Of a stretch of 64,000 nucleotides of DNA, positions 1 to 7,886 are shown piece by piece (the stretch's first letter is position 1; every line of letters begins with the position of its first letter). This DNA is from CAWEQW01 sp963811365. GTDB taxonomy: Bacteria; Actinomycetota; Actinomycetes; Propionibacteriales; Nocardioidaceae. Made by a program: the position numbers and the translations under genes. The DNA is taken from the NCBI GenBank assembly GCA_963811365.1, contig CAWEQW010000005.1:1-64000 (forward strand), given 5' to 3'. Under the pieces are notes generated by a model. The model searched no databases. It was not told where the DNA came from and was given only the letters and a program-made list of their open reading frames with translations.

Positions 1-715
1 CGGCCTCCGCTTCAGCGAACCGGGAACGAGCCTCAACGAGCCCCTGCATCACAGAGTCAACCGAGTCCGCCTCCAAGGCCGAGCGCAACGTCTGCTGACC
101 AAGCTCGAACAACGCATCCGCCTGTGCATCCGGATGCTCCAGCAATGTCGTCAGCAGGGCCCCGAGCGTGTCCTCACGCCACTGGTCCATTGCTAGACCG
201 ACAAGGCGGGGGAGGCGCTCCAGCAAGTCGGCCGAGTCGTCCAGAGTCACCGAAGCCATGAACGCCAGAGCCCGGAACCTGCCAGTCGCCTGTGTCAGCC
301 CCAGACGCGTCAGCACCTCCAGGTACGCGTACGCCTGGAGACCCTCATCCGACCTAGTCTCCTCCGCGCGGTCTGCCAACGCACCGGCCAGCGGCTTCCC
401 GTGCGTGGCAAGGAAGTGCGGCGAAGACAAGGCAACGTCCGCGGCATCCATGAACAGGACGTTCTGCAGACCAGGCAGAGCCTCAGCAACCGTCGCTAGC
501 AGGTCGGACGCATGCGAGTCCTCCGCCCTGGCCGCAGCTTCGGCTAACGACACGAACTCAGGCGCAAGGGTCCGAGCGGCAACAGAAACAGCTGCAACGT
601 CATCGAGGTCAGCCTTGCCGACCCGCGCGTACAGCTCGTCGCCGAACGCGTTCAGCTCAACCATGTCAGAGCCGTCAGGCGCAGCGCGCTCGCCGAGCAC
701 ATCCATCAACGACAC
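1..715 (-). CDS. Third protein of ABC-ATPase defence-like operon (partial, N-terminal 238 residues)
   Basis: An uninterrupted reading frame runs from GTG at 715 off the left edge. AGGAGG sits 7 nt upstream of the GTG, which decides the start. The visible part is almost entirely helical, rich in Ala, Leu, Asp and Glu, with no cysteine pair, nucleotide-binding loop or signal peptide that I can recognise. It follows the ATPase gene (stop at 835) after a 119-nt gap on the same strand, so it is probably the last gene of the operon. In ABC three-component and Lamassu-like systems the third gene often encodes an effector or sensor. That role cannot be read from this half of the protein, and the missing C-terminal part may hold the catalytic domain. 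Confidence 0.7.
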   Translation of the reverse strand, partial: MSLMDVLGERAAPDGSDMVELNAFGDELYARVGKADLDDVAAVSVAARTLAPEFVSLAEAAARAEDSHASDLLATVAEALPGLQNVLFMDAADVALSSPHFLATHGKPLAGALADRAEETRSDEGLQAYAYLEVLTRLGLTQATGRFRALAFMASVTLDDSADLLERLPRLVGLAMDQWREDTLGALLTTLLEHPDAQADALFELGQQTLRSALEADSVDSVMQGLVEARSRFAEAEA

Positions 716-834
716 GACCTGACCTCCTCACCTGCCGACCGACCGAACGCCCTCGCTACCGTGCCCGCACAACACCCCACGCCAATGAACTCGAGCCCCA
801 GATGTGATGGTGCTGAAGCCGCCGACAGAGGCAC

Positions 835-2820
835 TCACCACAGCGGACCGCCCTCGAGGTTCGAGTAGATGCTCTCCGCCGGCACATGGTCCAAGACCGC
901 AGCCGGCTCCGCAGACGCGATAACGACCTGCAGCCCTGGCAGTTCGGACTTCAACGAGTCCAGCTCCTCCAGCAGCGTCGCCTCGTCATGCACCGTCAGC
1001 TCATCCGATCCGGGCGAGTCCAACAAGATCAGCCCCGGGTGCGAGCCGGCACCCGCCCGCGCTCCGACACGCAGCAGCGCGATGATGACCGCGACCCGCA
1101 GACGCAGCCGCTCACCACCGGAAACCTTCCTGAAAGGGACCTCCGCACCCGCTGTAGTCACCTGCATACCGCCGTTGCGCTGCAGCTCAACCTTCTCCAA
1201 GTTATGGATGTTGAACTTCCGGCCCAACGCGAGAATCTCGTCGTTCAGGTCAACGAACATCTCCTTCGCGGCCTCAGCCGTGACCTTCGTCAACACATTG
1301 CTGGCTGCTTCGATGACCAGCAACGGCTCCGACGGCGGTGACTCATCGCCACCCTCGGGCATGCTCTCCAGCCGGCCCTCCAGCCGAGCCTTCTCGAGTT
1401 GCAGCGCAAGCCTGTTGGTGAACTCGTCCGCGCGGCTCGCACCCGCGAGTTCACGCGCCAACCGCTCAACCGTCCGGCGCATCTCGGTGACGTCGTCCGC
1501 CGCAGTCTCAGCCGAGACCCGCGCGGCCTGCTCGGCCTCCTTCAACGCTTCGAGCGCATCGCCCGTATCCTCAACCTCACCCTCGTCGCCGGTGTCGGGG
1601 TCAGCGAGCGGGAAGGGCTTCGTGCACACCGAACACTCGTGCTCGCTCTCTTCGCGCACCACCCTTGCCGTCTCGAACCTCTGTTCACACCGCGGGCAAT
1701 GCTTCGGGTTCAGCCCCTGGAACAACAGATCGGCGAGCTCGGTCTCGCGGTCCACGCTGGCGCGAACTTCCTCAACCTGACGAGCAGCCTTCGCCTCATC
1801 GAACGTCGCACCCGCCGAACGGCTCACCGCCGCAAGCTCATCCAGACGGAGTTCCGCTTCACGAAGTCCAGCAGCAACGACCTCGTACGACCGGTCACCC
1901 TCCGACGGCAACGCCGCGAGGTCCCCCTCCACGCGCGCAAGCTCCGCGAGCAACGCCTCCCGCTCCTCGGCGCGCGCGGCAGCATCCTCGGCGACCCGCC
2001 GGTTCTGATTCGCTTCGTCCTGCCGAACGACCTTCCCCAACGTGGAAAGACGGATTTGCGTGCTCATCAACGGGACGTTGCAGAACAGCTGCAGGATGCG
2101 AGCCGGCAACGCCGCGAACACCACGTCGCCGAACAGAATCTCTGAACCAGCGCGCGGCAAGTAGATGCCACCGAAGTACGCCGGCCACGTATTGTCCTGA
2201 GCTGTGCCCTGATCACTGTTCGGACGCTTCTGGAAGTTCGTAATCGGTTCCAAGCTCAACAAGGTCAGCATCAACTGATCCTGCTGCTCCTTGAACTCCG
2301 CCTCCGACAAACCAGTCGCGATGAAACTCACGGACTCGGCCGGCTCCTCACCAGCCAGGACCGCGGACAGTACGTCGGGGTCCGAAGCACGCAGGATGTC
2401 GGCAACAAAGCCGGACTCCTCCTTCGTCAGTACCACCGCCATCGGGACGCCGTTGACCGAGTACTCCAACACGATGCGCTCGAACCACAACCGCACGTCG
2501 GCCCGCAGGTTGCGCGGACTCCCACGAAGAGCCCACGTGATGAGCTCCAGCACCGACGACTTCCCGCGCAGGTTCTCGTTCGTGATGAGCGCCGTGACGC
2601 CGTCAGAGAACTCGAAAGTCGCCTCGAACGGTCCGTCCCACTGCGTCCGCGACCGCACACCCGAGAACGACAGCCGCCGCACATCCAACCCGCGCTGGGC
2701 TGGCGGAACCGGTAGCAGCGACACGGCATTCGCCTTCAAGACCGTCTCGACCACGTCGACATGCACGCCAGCCTTCGACGCGATCTTCTCCGTCAGTTCG
2801 CTCGGACTCGGAACGCTCAC
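835..2820 (-). CDS. SMC/RecN-like ABC ATPase with zinc motif, putative anti-mobile-element defence ATPase
   Basis: A 661-residue protein. The N-terminal ATPase half has a degenerate Walker A (NENLRGKSS, residues 81-89) in place of the usual GxxxxGKS. A coiled-coil stretch (about 270-480) is interrupted by a zinc-binding pair, CPRC at 375-378 and CSVC at 396-399. The C-terminal half has the ABC signature VSGGE (566-570) and Walker B LILLDSP (597-603), where the usual catalytic Glu after Asp is replaced by Ser. This combination is typical of ABC three-component (ABC-3C) and LmuB/Lamassu-type defence ATPases rather than of RecN or SbcC. Its GTG start overlaps the stop of the upstream 223-residue gene by 4 nt (GTGA), so the two are translationally coupled. 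GC content is visibly below that of the chromosome. Confidence 0.8.
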   Translation of the reverse strand: MSVPSPSELTEKIASKAGVHVDVVETVLKANAVSLLPVPPAQRGLDVRRLSFSGVRSRTQWDGPFEATFEFSDGVTALITNENLRGKSSVLELITWALRGSPRNLRADVRLWFERIVLEYSVNGVPMAVVLTKEESGFVADILRASDPDVLSAVLAGEEPAESVSFIATGLSEAEFKEQQDQLMLTLLSLEPITNFQKRPNSDQGTAQDNTWPAYFGGIYLPRAGSEILFGDVVFAALPARILQLFCNVPLMSTQIRLSTLGKVVRQDEANQNRRVAEDAAARAEEREALLAELARVEGDLAALPSEGDRSYEVVAAGLREAELRLDELAAVSRSAGATFDEAKAARQVEEVRASVDRETELADLLFQGLNPKHCPRCEQRFETARVVREESEHECSVCTKPFPLADPDTGDEGEVEDTGDALEALKEAEQAARVSAETAADDVTEMRRTVERLARELAGASRADEFTNRLALQLEKARLEGRLESMPEGGDESPPSEPLLVIEAASNVLTKVTAEAAKEMFVDLNDEILALGRKFNIHNLEKVELQRNGGMQVTTAGAEVPFRKVSGGERLRLRVAVIIALLRVGARAGAGSHPGLILLDSPGSDELTVHDEATLLEELDSLKSELPGLQVVIASAEPAAVLDHVPAESIYSNLEGGPLW

Positions 2821-3488
2821 GCCGACTCACTCTCGAGACCTGCACGGATGGAAGCAAGCCGCTTCCGCGCCCGCTCAGCGATGGACGGGATGCGCACCCC
2901 GTTTGGAGTCTGCAGGTACTCCTCTTGAATGTACTGCCGGTCCTTCAGGGCCGTCGCACCCTGACCACTTGCCAGTTGGACAACCAAGGCCGATCGGAAT
3001 GAGTACCACGCCAGGTCCTCGTACTCCGCCCGGATACGCGCCACCATGTCCCGGCCCGCCATAAGCAGGAAGTAGTTCGTCTGGACCACATGGCCCGGCC
3101 GGCCCTTCTTCCGGCGAACCACCAGGTCCGCCTGCCGCAGCACCGCCAGCGCGTCCTCAAGGTCCTCGTAAGCACCGAACAAGTACCGAAGCATCGGGTA
3201 GCGCCGCAGTTCCGGCTCCTCACTGTCGAGAATTTGGCCAGCCAGCTGCAACAAGGCAGGGTCCTGGTCACCATTCACGTAGTCGTTCAACAACTCGTTC
3301 GCCAGGTAGTCAGGATTCCGAACCCAGAAGTCCAACTTCTGCAGTCGGACCTGGGTCCGCACCACCCCAACGGCGGTCTCCAACGCAGGGTCACCGACGA
3401 TGTCCTCATCAGACAAGGGCTCAGCGGCCTCGGTGATGAGCATCAACAGACGCACCGCGTCCTGCATCCGCGTGGTGGGGCCACCCAT
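2817..3488 (-). CDS. Small partner (middle-component-like) protein of the ATPase operon
   Basis: First gene of the operon, 223 residues. I chose ATG 3488 because GGAG lies 7 nt upstream; ATG 3494 is too close to that site. The sequence has LDFWVRNPDYLANELL around residue 50 and a basic segment near residue 125 (ADLVVRRKKGRPG) that looks like the wing of a winged helix. Size, position directly before the ATPase and the 4-nt overlap match the middle component (ABC-3C) or LmuC-like subunits of SMC-type defence systems. The family match is by resemblance and context only. The 269 nt between this gene and the Nudix gene contain no reading frame I would support and presumably hold the operon promoter. 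Confidence 0.65.
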   Translation of the reverse strand: MGGPTTRMQDAVRLLMLITEAAEPLSDEDIVGDPALETAVGVVRTQVRLQKLDFWVRNPDYLANELLNDYVNGDQDPALLQLAGQILDSEEPELRRYPMLRYLFGAYEDLEDALAVLRQADLVVRRKKGRPGHVVQTNYFLLMAGRDMVARIRAEYEDLAWYSFRSALVVQLASGQGATALKDRQYIQEEYLQTPNGVRIPSIAERARKRLASIRAGLESESA

Positions 3489-3757
3489 CAACATTCTCCA
3501 AGGTCAATGACGTTCAGCGGCCCAACCCCGGGGCCGACGATTCGAGAGCCCATGTAACCAGAGCCGGTCACCGATCCGGGGCTATTCAGCCCCGACCGGG
3601 TCGGTATCTTCAGCAGACTCGCGTCATTCTGGACGGTGTGACTCGGGCCCGCGGATCGGTACTCGTCCGACGAATGCTTTCTCGCGATCTAGCGGGGAGG
3701 TCCCTTCACCCCAGCGACAACTTTGTGGCTGCTGTGAGGCATTGGTGGCAGGGAGGA

Positions 3758-4180
3758 TCACCGCAGATCCACGCCGTCATGAGCGCGGACCTTCGTCGCG
3801 CTCGAGGTCAGGGCGTCGGTCAGTCTAACCGCATACGCAGGATCCATCGCCTCGTCACATTCAGGAGCCGTGAGCCATCGGAATGACGAAGTTTCGTCGG
3901 TCGCCCTCAGGGCGCCGCCCAAGACGTGACACCGGTAGACGAGGGCGATGATGTCTCGCTCTAAGTTCTGATAGACGCCACTGAGAGAGTCGACTGCCAC
4001 TTCCAAGCCGGTTTCTTCTCGGACCTCGCGTAGAAGTCCGTCCTCGACGCGTTCGCCAGACTCGAGCACCCCACCGGGCGGCTCCCAGTGACCGTTGTCC
4101 CGCCGCCTCACCGCGAGCACTTTCTCACCGTCTACGACGGCGCCGGCGACGCTAACCGAGTAGCGGTGGCTGTCGGTCAT
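3758..4180 (-). CDS. Nudix hydrolase of the AICE
   Basis: A 140-residue protein with a complete Nudix box, GVLESGERVEDGLLREVREE followed by TGL (about residues 37-59), so the catalytic Glu residues that bind magnesium are present. Nudix enzymes hydrolyse nucleoside diphosphates linked to another group; the substrate cannot be told here. The gene is divergent from the GntR/KorSA-type regulator with 56 bp between the starts. A Nudix gene beside the regulator is a recurrent feature of pSAM2-like elements, so it belongs to the element backbone. Unlike every backbone gene to its right it has no frameshift. Confidence 0.9.
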   Translation of the reverse strand: MTDSHRYSVSVAGAVVDGEKVLAVRRRDNGHWEPPGGVLESGERVEDGLLREVREETGLEVAVDSLSGVYQNLERDIIALVYRCHVLGGALRATDETSSFRWLTAPECDEAMDPAYAVRLTDALTSSATKVRAHDGVDLR

Positions 4181-4212
4181 GGCGGGCTCCCGTCCCGTAG
4201 GATCGATGGGTC

Positions 4213-4231
4213 ATCTATACGAGTGTAGGAG
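4213..4231. promoter_or_regulatory. Candidate KorSA-type operator between Nudix and GntR genes
   Basis: CTATACGAGTGTAGGAG (4215-4231) lies in the 56-bp divergent intergenic region and ends in the ribosome binding site of the GntR gene. It shares CTATAC and GAGT with the site at 5078-5093 upstream of the next operon. The outer bases CTA.AC and GT.TAG are mirror images. Autoregulation by the GntR protein is inferred. Confidence 0.45.
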
Positions 4232-4236
4232 ATCCC

Positions 4237-5014
4237 GTGGCTCAGGGCGTCGACCCGATGAGTGACCGGGCTGCCTACAAGCAGATCGCCGACGTTCTAC
4301 GCACCTCCATCGAGTCTGGTGGGCTTGAGCCGGGGGCCAGGTTGCCGAGTGAGGCCCAGTTGGTCCAGCAGTTCGGCGTCTCGCAGGGGACGGTCCGGCA
4401 GGCTCTTTCGCTCCTCCGAGGGCAGGGACTTGTGGTAGCCGAGCACGGGCGTGGGGTGTTCGTACGTGACCGGCCCGAAGATCCGGAGGCTGGCGTACGA
4501 CAGGTTCGCTCGCCGGCACCGCGAGGCGGGCAAGGCCGCCTACCTCGTCGAGGCCGAGCAGTCGGACGCGAAGCCCCTGGTTGACGTGTACTTCGTCGGT
4601 CCGGAGAAGGCGACGCCCGAGGTGGCTGGTCGCCTGAACCTCGCGTGATCGGCAGCAAGGTGTTGGCGCGGCGGCGTCGTTACTCGGCCGACGACCAGCC
4701 GACCGAGCTTGCGACCTCGTACATCCCGTGGCATCTGGCCGAGGGGACCCAGATGACGGATGTCGAACCCGGGCCCAGGTGGGATCTACGCGCGGATCGA
4801 GGAGGCCGGCCACCGCTTGGGTCGGTTCACGGAGGAGGTGTCGGCTCGGATGCCGACTCCCGAGGAGGTCAATGCGCTTCGCCTCGCCGGGGGTATGCCA
4901 GTCCTCACGTTGGTGCGGGTTGCCTACGACGTCGACGGCCAGCCTGTCGAGGTCTGCGACACCGTCATGTCGGCCGACCACTACGTGCTCGCGTACGAGC
5001 TGCCGGCTGACTGA
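4237..5014 (+). pseudogene. GntR/HutC-family (KorSA-like) regulator with three frameshifts
   Basis: The N-terminal winged HTH is intact from GTG 4237 (TAGGAG 5 nt upstream): a GntR domain with RLPSEAQLVQQFGVSQGTVR and QALSLLRGQGLV at about residues 35-67. The ligand-binding UTRA domain then continues in other frames. It moves to frame 2 near 4478 (one extra G), back to frame 1 near 4645 (one base missing), and to frame 2 near 4775 (one extra C in a CCCGGGCCC run), ending ...LAYELPAD at 5014. Stitched together it reads as a normal regulator of about 258 residues. In pSAM2-like elements this protein (KorSA) represses excision and transfer genes. Whether it is broken in the cell or only in this sequence cannot be decided here. 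Confidence 0.85.
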
Positions 5015-5039
5015 GCGAGCCTGCGTCAGGGCGCGTCTC

Positions 5040-5093
5040 TTGACAACTCCTTTAAAGGAGTCGCAACTTCTGCCGTAACTCCTATACACGAGT
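5040..5093 (+). promoter_or_regulatory. Promoter region with two operator-like palindromes before the AICE transfer operon
   Basis: TTGACA (5040-5045) directly abuts a perfect 16-bp palindrome ACTCCTTTAAAGGAGT (5046-5061). An imperfect copy, ACTCCTATACACGAGT, follows at 5078-5093 with identical outer ACTC/GAGT arms and a TATACA that could serve as a -10 box. A strong ribosome binding site GGAGGAA precedes ATG 5113. The arms resemble the site in front of the GntR gene, which suggests repression of the transfer/replication operon by that regulator. Confidence 0.6.
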
Positions 5094-5112
5094 AACTAAG
5101 TCGGAGGAAGCG

Positions 5113-5555
5113 ATGGCGATGCCCCGCAAGATGCCGGTGGAGTTCGGTGTGGTGTTCCCGTACGGCGCGTACGCCGTGGGTGAGGTCGACGCCGGTGAGG
5201 GACTACGACCGGTCGACGAGGGAGGACCCCGTGCAGGCGACCGATCCGGAGACGGGTCTGCTGGTGTGGGCGGTCGAGGTGGTCGACGCGGACCCGGAGG
5301 CGAAGAAGGCGACGCGGATGATGTCGGTGAAGATCGGCAGCGAAGGTGCAGCCGGTGCTGCCGGAGGCTGCCGAGGGCGTGCCGTTCCGGCCGGTGGAGT
5401 TCGACAGGATGACGGCGACGGCGTACATCGAGGAGAACGGCGACTTCCGCCGGGTGGCGTGGTCGTTGCGGGCGGCGGAGGTGCGGGCGCCGTCGCGGGG
5501 GTCGCGGCCGTCGAGCGTGGGGTCGAAGGCGTCGAGTGACCAGGCGGTGGCGTGA
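5113..5555 (+). pseudogene. Conserved AICE protein of unknown function, frameshifted
   Basis: First gene after the operator region. It starts at ATG 5113 as MAMPRKMPVEFGVVFPYGAY, shifts near 5200 to the frame reading RDYDRSTREDPVQATDPETG and VVDADPEAKKATRMMSVKIG, and shifts again near 5340 to the frame reading RPVEFDRMTATAYIEENGDF. It ends at TGA 5555. Repaired, it is about 146 residues. Small proteins of this kind sit at the head of many pSAM2-like operons; no function is known to me. The stop overlaps the next start (TGATG). Confidence 0.6.
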
Positions 5556-5959
5556 TGGGTGAGCGGCTCGAGCCGGTGGTCGCGGGCGTCGAGCGGCGTG
5601 GGGTGACTGGCGGCTGGGTGACCTGGCGGACGCGCTGCAGTCGGTGGCCCGGCTGCTCGGTCCGTCGGTCCCCGCGGTGCAGGTGGCGGTGTTCCCGCCG
5701 GACGGCGCTGAGACGCTGCCGGCGGTGCAGCTCGTGGTCCCGGACGTCGACGGCGGCTGGACGCGCGTGAGGACGCTGGTCGGCCCGAATCCGGCCTGTT
5801 CGCCTGTCCCGATGGACGTCGATCGAGTCGGGACCGAGCTTCCATGCCGTGCTCGACGACGTGCTGCTGTGCGTGCTGGTCGAGGGACTGAGACTCGATG
5901 CGTCGGATCGGATCCTTGGAGGAGTGGATCCGCTTCCTCGAGGCGGGCAGCCGCGATGA
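5555..5959 (+). pseudogene. Small AICE protein (Spd-region-like), frameshifted
   Basis: Begins at ATG 5555 (or GTG 5552) as MGERLEPVVAGVERRG, then shifts near 5600 into a frame reading DLADALQSVARLLGPSVPAV and VQLVVPDVDGGWTRVRTLVG. A third frame reads SFHAVLDDVLLCVLVEGLRL from about 5837. The end is uncertain: 5891 or 5959 depending on where the last indel falls. I do not recognise the family. Its position between the operator-proximal gene and traSA fits the spread-related small genes of these elements. Confidence 0.45.
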
Positions 5960-6165
5960 CGCCGCGGCCACGTTGAGCGGCTACTCGCGGCAGATCGACG
6001 CCCAGTACGCCGACCTGGGCCGGATCGTCAGGGACCTGTACGAGTCCCCGACGGGCGAGGTGGCCGACGTGCTGATGATGGCCCGCTCGGCGCTGGCGGA
6101 AGCAGCCGGGATGCTCGACTCGGTCCGCGCCCGGATCGAGGACGGGGACCGGGAGTCCGGCATGA
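5898..6165 (+). pseudogene. Small helical AICE protein
   Basis: From ATG 5898 the frame reads MRRIGSLEEWIRFLEAGSRD and continues with a helical stretch (YADLGRIVRDLYESPTGEV, ARSALAEAAGMLDSVRARIE) to about residue 88. The natural end is probably the TGA at 6163-6165, which overlaps the traSA ATG, but reaching it needs a one-base correction. Without correction the frame runs on through traSA sequence as nonsense. Function unknown. Confidence 0.5.
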
Positions 6166-7623
6166 GCGTCGCGGCGTTGGCGCGTGGAGCGGGCGTCGGA
6201 GGCGGCCTGGTGGGGCGACGCGGCCTGTGGCGGGTGGTGCGTCGCTGGCCCGGCCCGGTGGCTGCGCTGGTCGCCGTCGGTCTGGCTGACGCCTGGTCCC
6301 CCGCGCCTGGGCTCGATGGTCCTGGTGGTGCTCGTGGTCGTGGCGTTGCGGCTGTGGGCGGTCCTGGCGCCGGCGTCGTTCCACCGCTGGCTGCTCGAGC
6401 CTTCTCGACACGTGGTGTGGCGGGTCGGGCTGCGTCGCATCGTGGCGTGCGCGTGGCGGTGGCGTGCGGTCTGGGTCGCTCGCGGTGGCGCGGACGCAGC
6501 CGCGCGGACCCGGCGAGCAGGGCGATCCGCGAGCGCCTGCCTCGTCTGACGCGTGTCGACCACGGACGGCCGCGGGTCACCCTCCATCTTCGGCCGTTGG
6601 TGGGGCAGACGGTGGAGACCTTCTCGGCGGCCGGTGAGCAGCTGCGGATGGCGGTCGGCGCGACCCGGGTGCGGGTGGATCCCGAGGGCGTGAACCGGGT
6701 GCGCGGTCACGTTCACGATGAGCGACTGGCTGGCGCGAGCCGTTCGCTGCGCGGACCGGCCGGATCCCGGGCGACGCTGGCAGGTCGACTCCGTGCCGAT
6801 GGGTCGGTGTGAGGACGGGTCGCAGTGGCGGCTGCCGGTGGGGCCGCACACGCTGGTGGCGGGCATGTCCGGTGCCGGCAAGGGGTCGGTGTTCTGGTCG
6901 TTCGCGTTCGGGCTGGCTCCGGGTGTCCGGGCCGGGACGGTGCAGCTGCACGGTGTCGACCTGAAGGGCGGCATGGAGGTGCTGATGGGCGCCGACCTGT
7001 TCACCAGCCGGGCGACGGACGCGGCGGAGGCGGTCGGCCTCCTCGAGGGGCTGGTGGGTCTGATGCGGGAACGGACCAGGGCGTACGCCGGTCGGGTGCG
7101 GTCGCACGTGCCGACGGTGGAGGAGCCGCTGCACGTGGTGATGGTCGACGAGCTGGCGGCGCTGACGGCGTACTGCCCGGAGCGGGATCTGCAGCGTCGC
7201 GCGGAGATGGCGATCAACCTGTTGTGCTCGCAGGGCCGGGCGCCGGGGTTCGTGGTGTTCGCGTGCCTGCAGGACCCGCGCAAGGAGGTGATCCCGTCGC
7301 GTGGGCTGTTCACCCAGATGGTGGGGCTGCGGCTGAAGGACGCCACGGAGACGGCGATGGTGCTCGGTGAGGCGGCGGTGTCCGCGGGGGCGCTGTGCCA
7401 CCGGATCACGCCGGGCGACGCCCGGGATGGGCTACGTGGTGCCGGAGGACGGCGGCTACCCGATGCGGGTGCGGGCCGGGTACGTGCCGGACGCGCTAGA
7501 TGCGGTCGGTGGCGGCCGAGTTCGCGGCCCCGGTCGGTGTCGGTGGTGCCCGCCGGCGCAGCTGGAGTCCGCGCGGTCGCGTCGCCTGCCCGGCCGCCGG
7601 CGGATGGGTCGGAGGTGGCGTGA
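6162..7623 (+). pseudogene. TraSA/TraB-type FtsK-SpoIIIE conjugative DNA translocase, frameshifted
   Basis: Septal DNA translocators of this type move double-stranded element DNA between mycelial cells. Stitching frames gives an N-terminal membrane segment (SMVLVVLVVVALRLWAVL, near 6313), a Trp/Arg-rich linker, then a RecA-like motor. Its Walker A is GMSGAGKGS (about 6864) with VVMVDELAAL as Walker B (about 7138). The C-terminal part reads FTQMVGLRLKDATETAMVLG and ends in Ala/Val-rich sequence at TGA 7623. Frame changes occur near 6300, 6545, 6700, 7425 and 7500. The motor core 6701-7420 is a single open frame. The start ATG 6162 overlaps the previous stop and the stop overlaps the next ATG. 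Confidence 0.8.
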
Positions 7624-7886
7624 TGGGCCTGGTGGAGCCGTGGATGAGGTTCGCGGTGTGCCGCGCGTTCCCGGAGCTGCCGTGGCTGGCGGACCGGGAG
7701 CAGGCGACGCGCGGCCGGAGGTGGCGGGCATGCGGGCTGCGTGCCGGTCCTGTGGGGTGTTCGAGGCTGTGCGCGGGACTTCGTCGACGCCGCGCGGGGA
7801 TCTCCGGTGGGTTCTGGGCCGGGGAGTTCCGCGATCGCAGGCGACGAGGACGCCGGTCGACGGCGGGTCTGGACGGTGCGGCGTGA
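7623..7886 (+). pseudogene. WhiB-like iron-sulfur regulator, frameshifted
   Basis: Starts at ATG 7623 as MGLVEPWMRFAVCRAFPELP and WLADREQAT. Another frame gives MRAACRSCGVFEA, a third continues CARDFVDAA, and the first returns with ISGGFWAGEFRDR. Repaired, the cysteines follow the WhiB rule C-xn-C-x2-C-x5-C, with a GGFWAG turn corresponding to the G-[VI]-W-G-G signature. WhiB proteins bind a [4Fe-4S] cluster and contact the major sigma factor. Element- and phage-encoded copies exist. Here it is sandwiched between traSA and repSA with overlapping ends on both sides. Confidence 0.6.

Noticed and set aside
3489..3757. Search for the distal att core next to the Nudix gene
   Set aside because: No stretch matching the tRNA-Arg 3' end was found here or elsewhere left of int.
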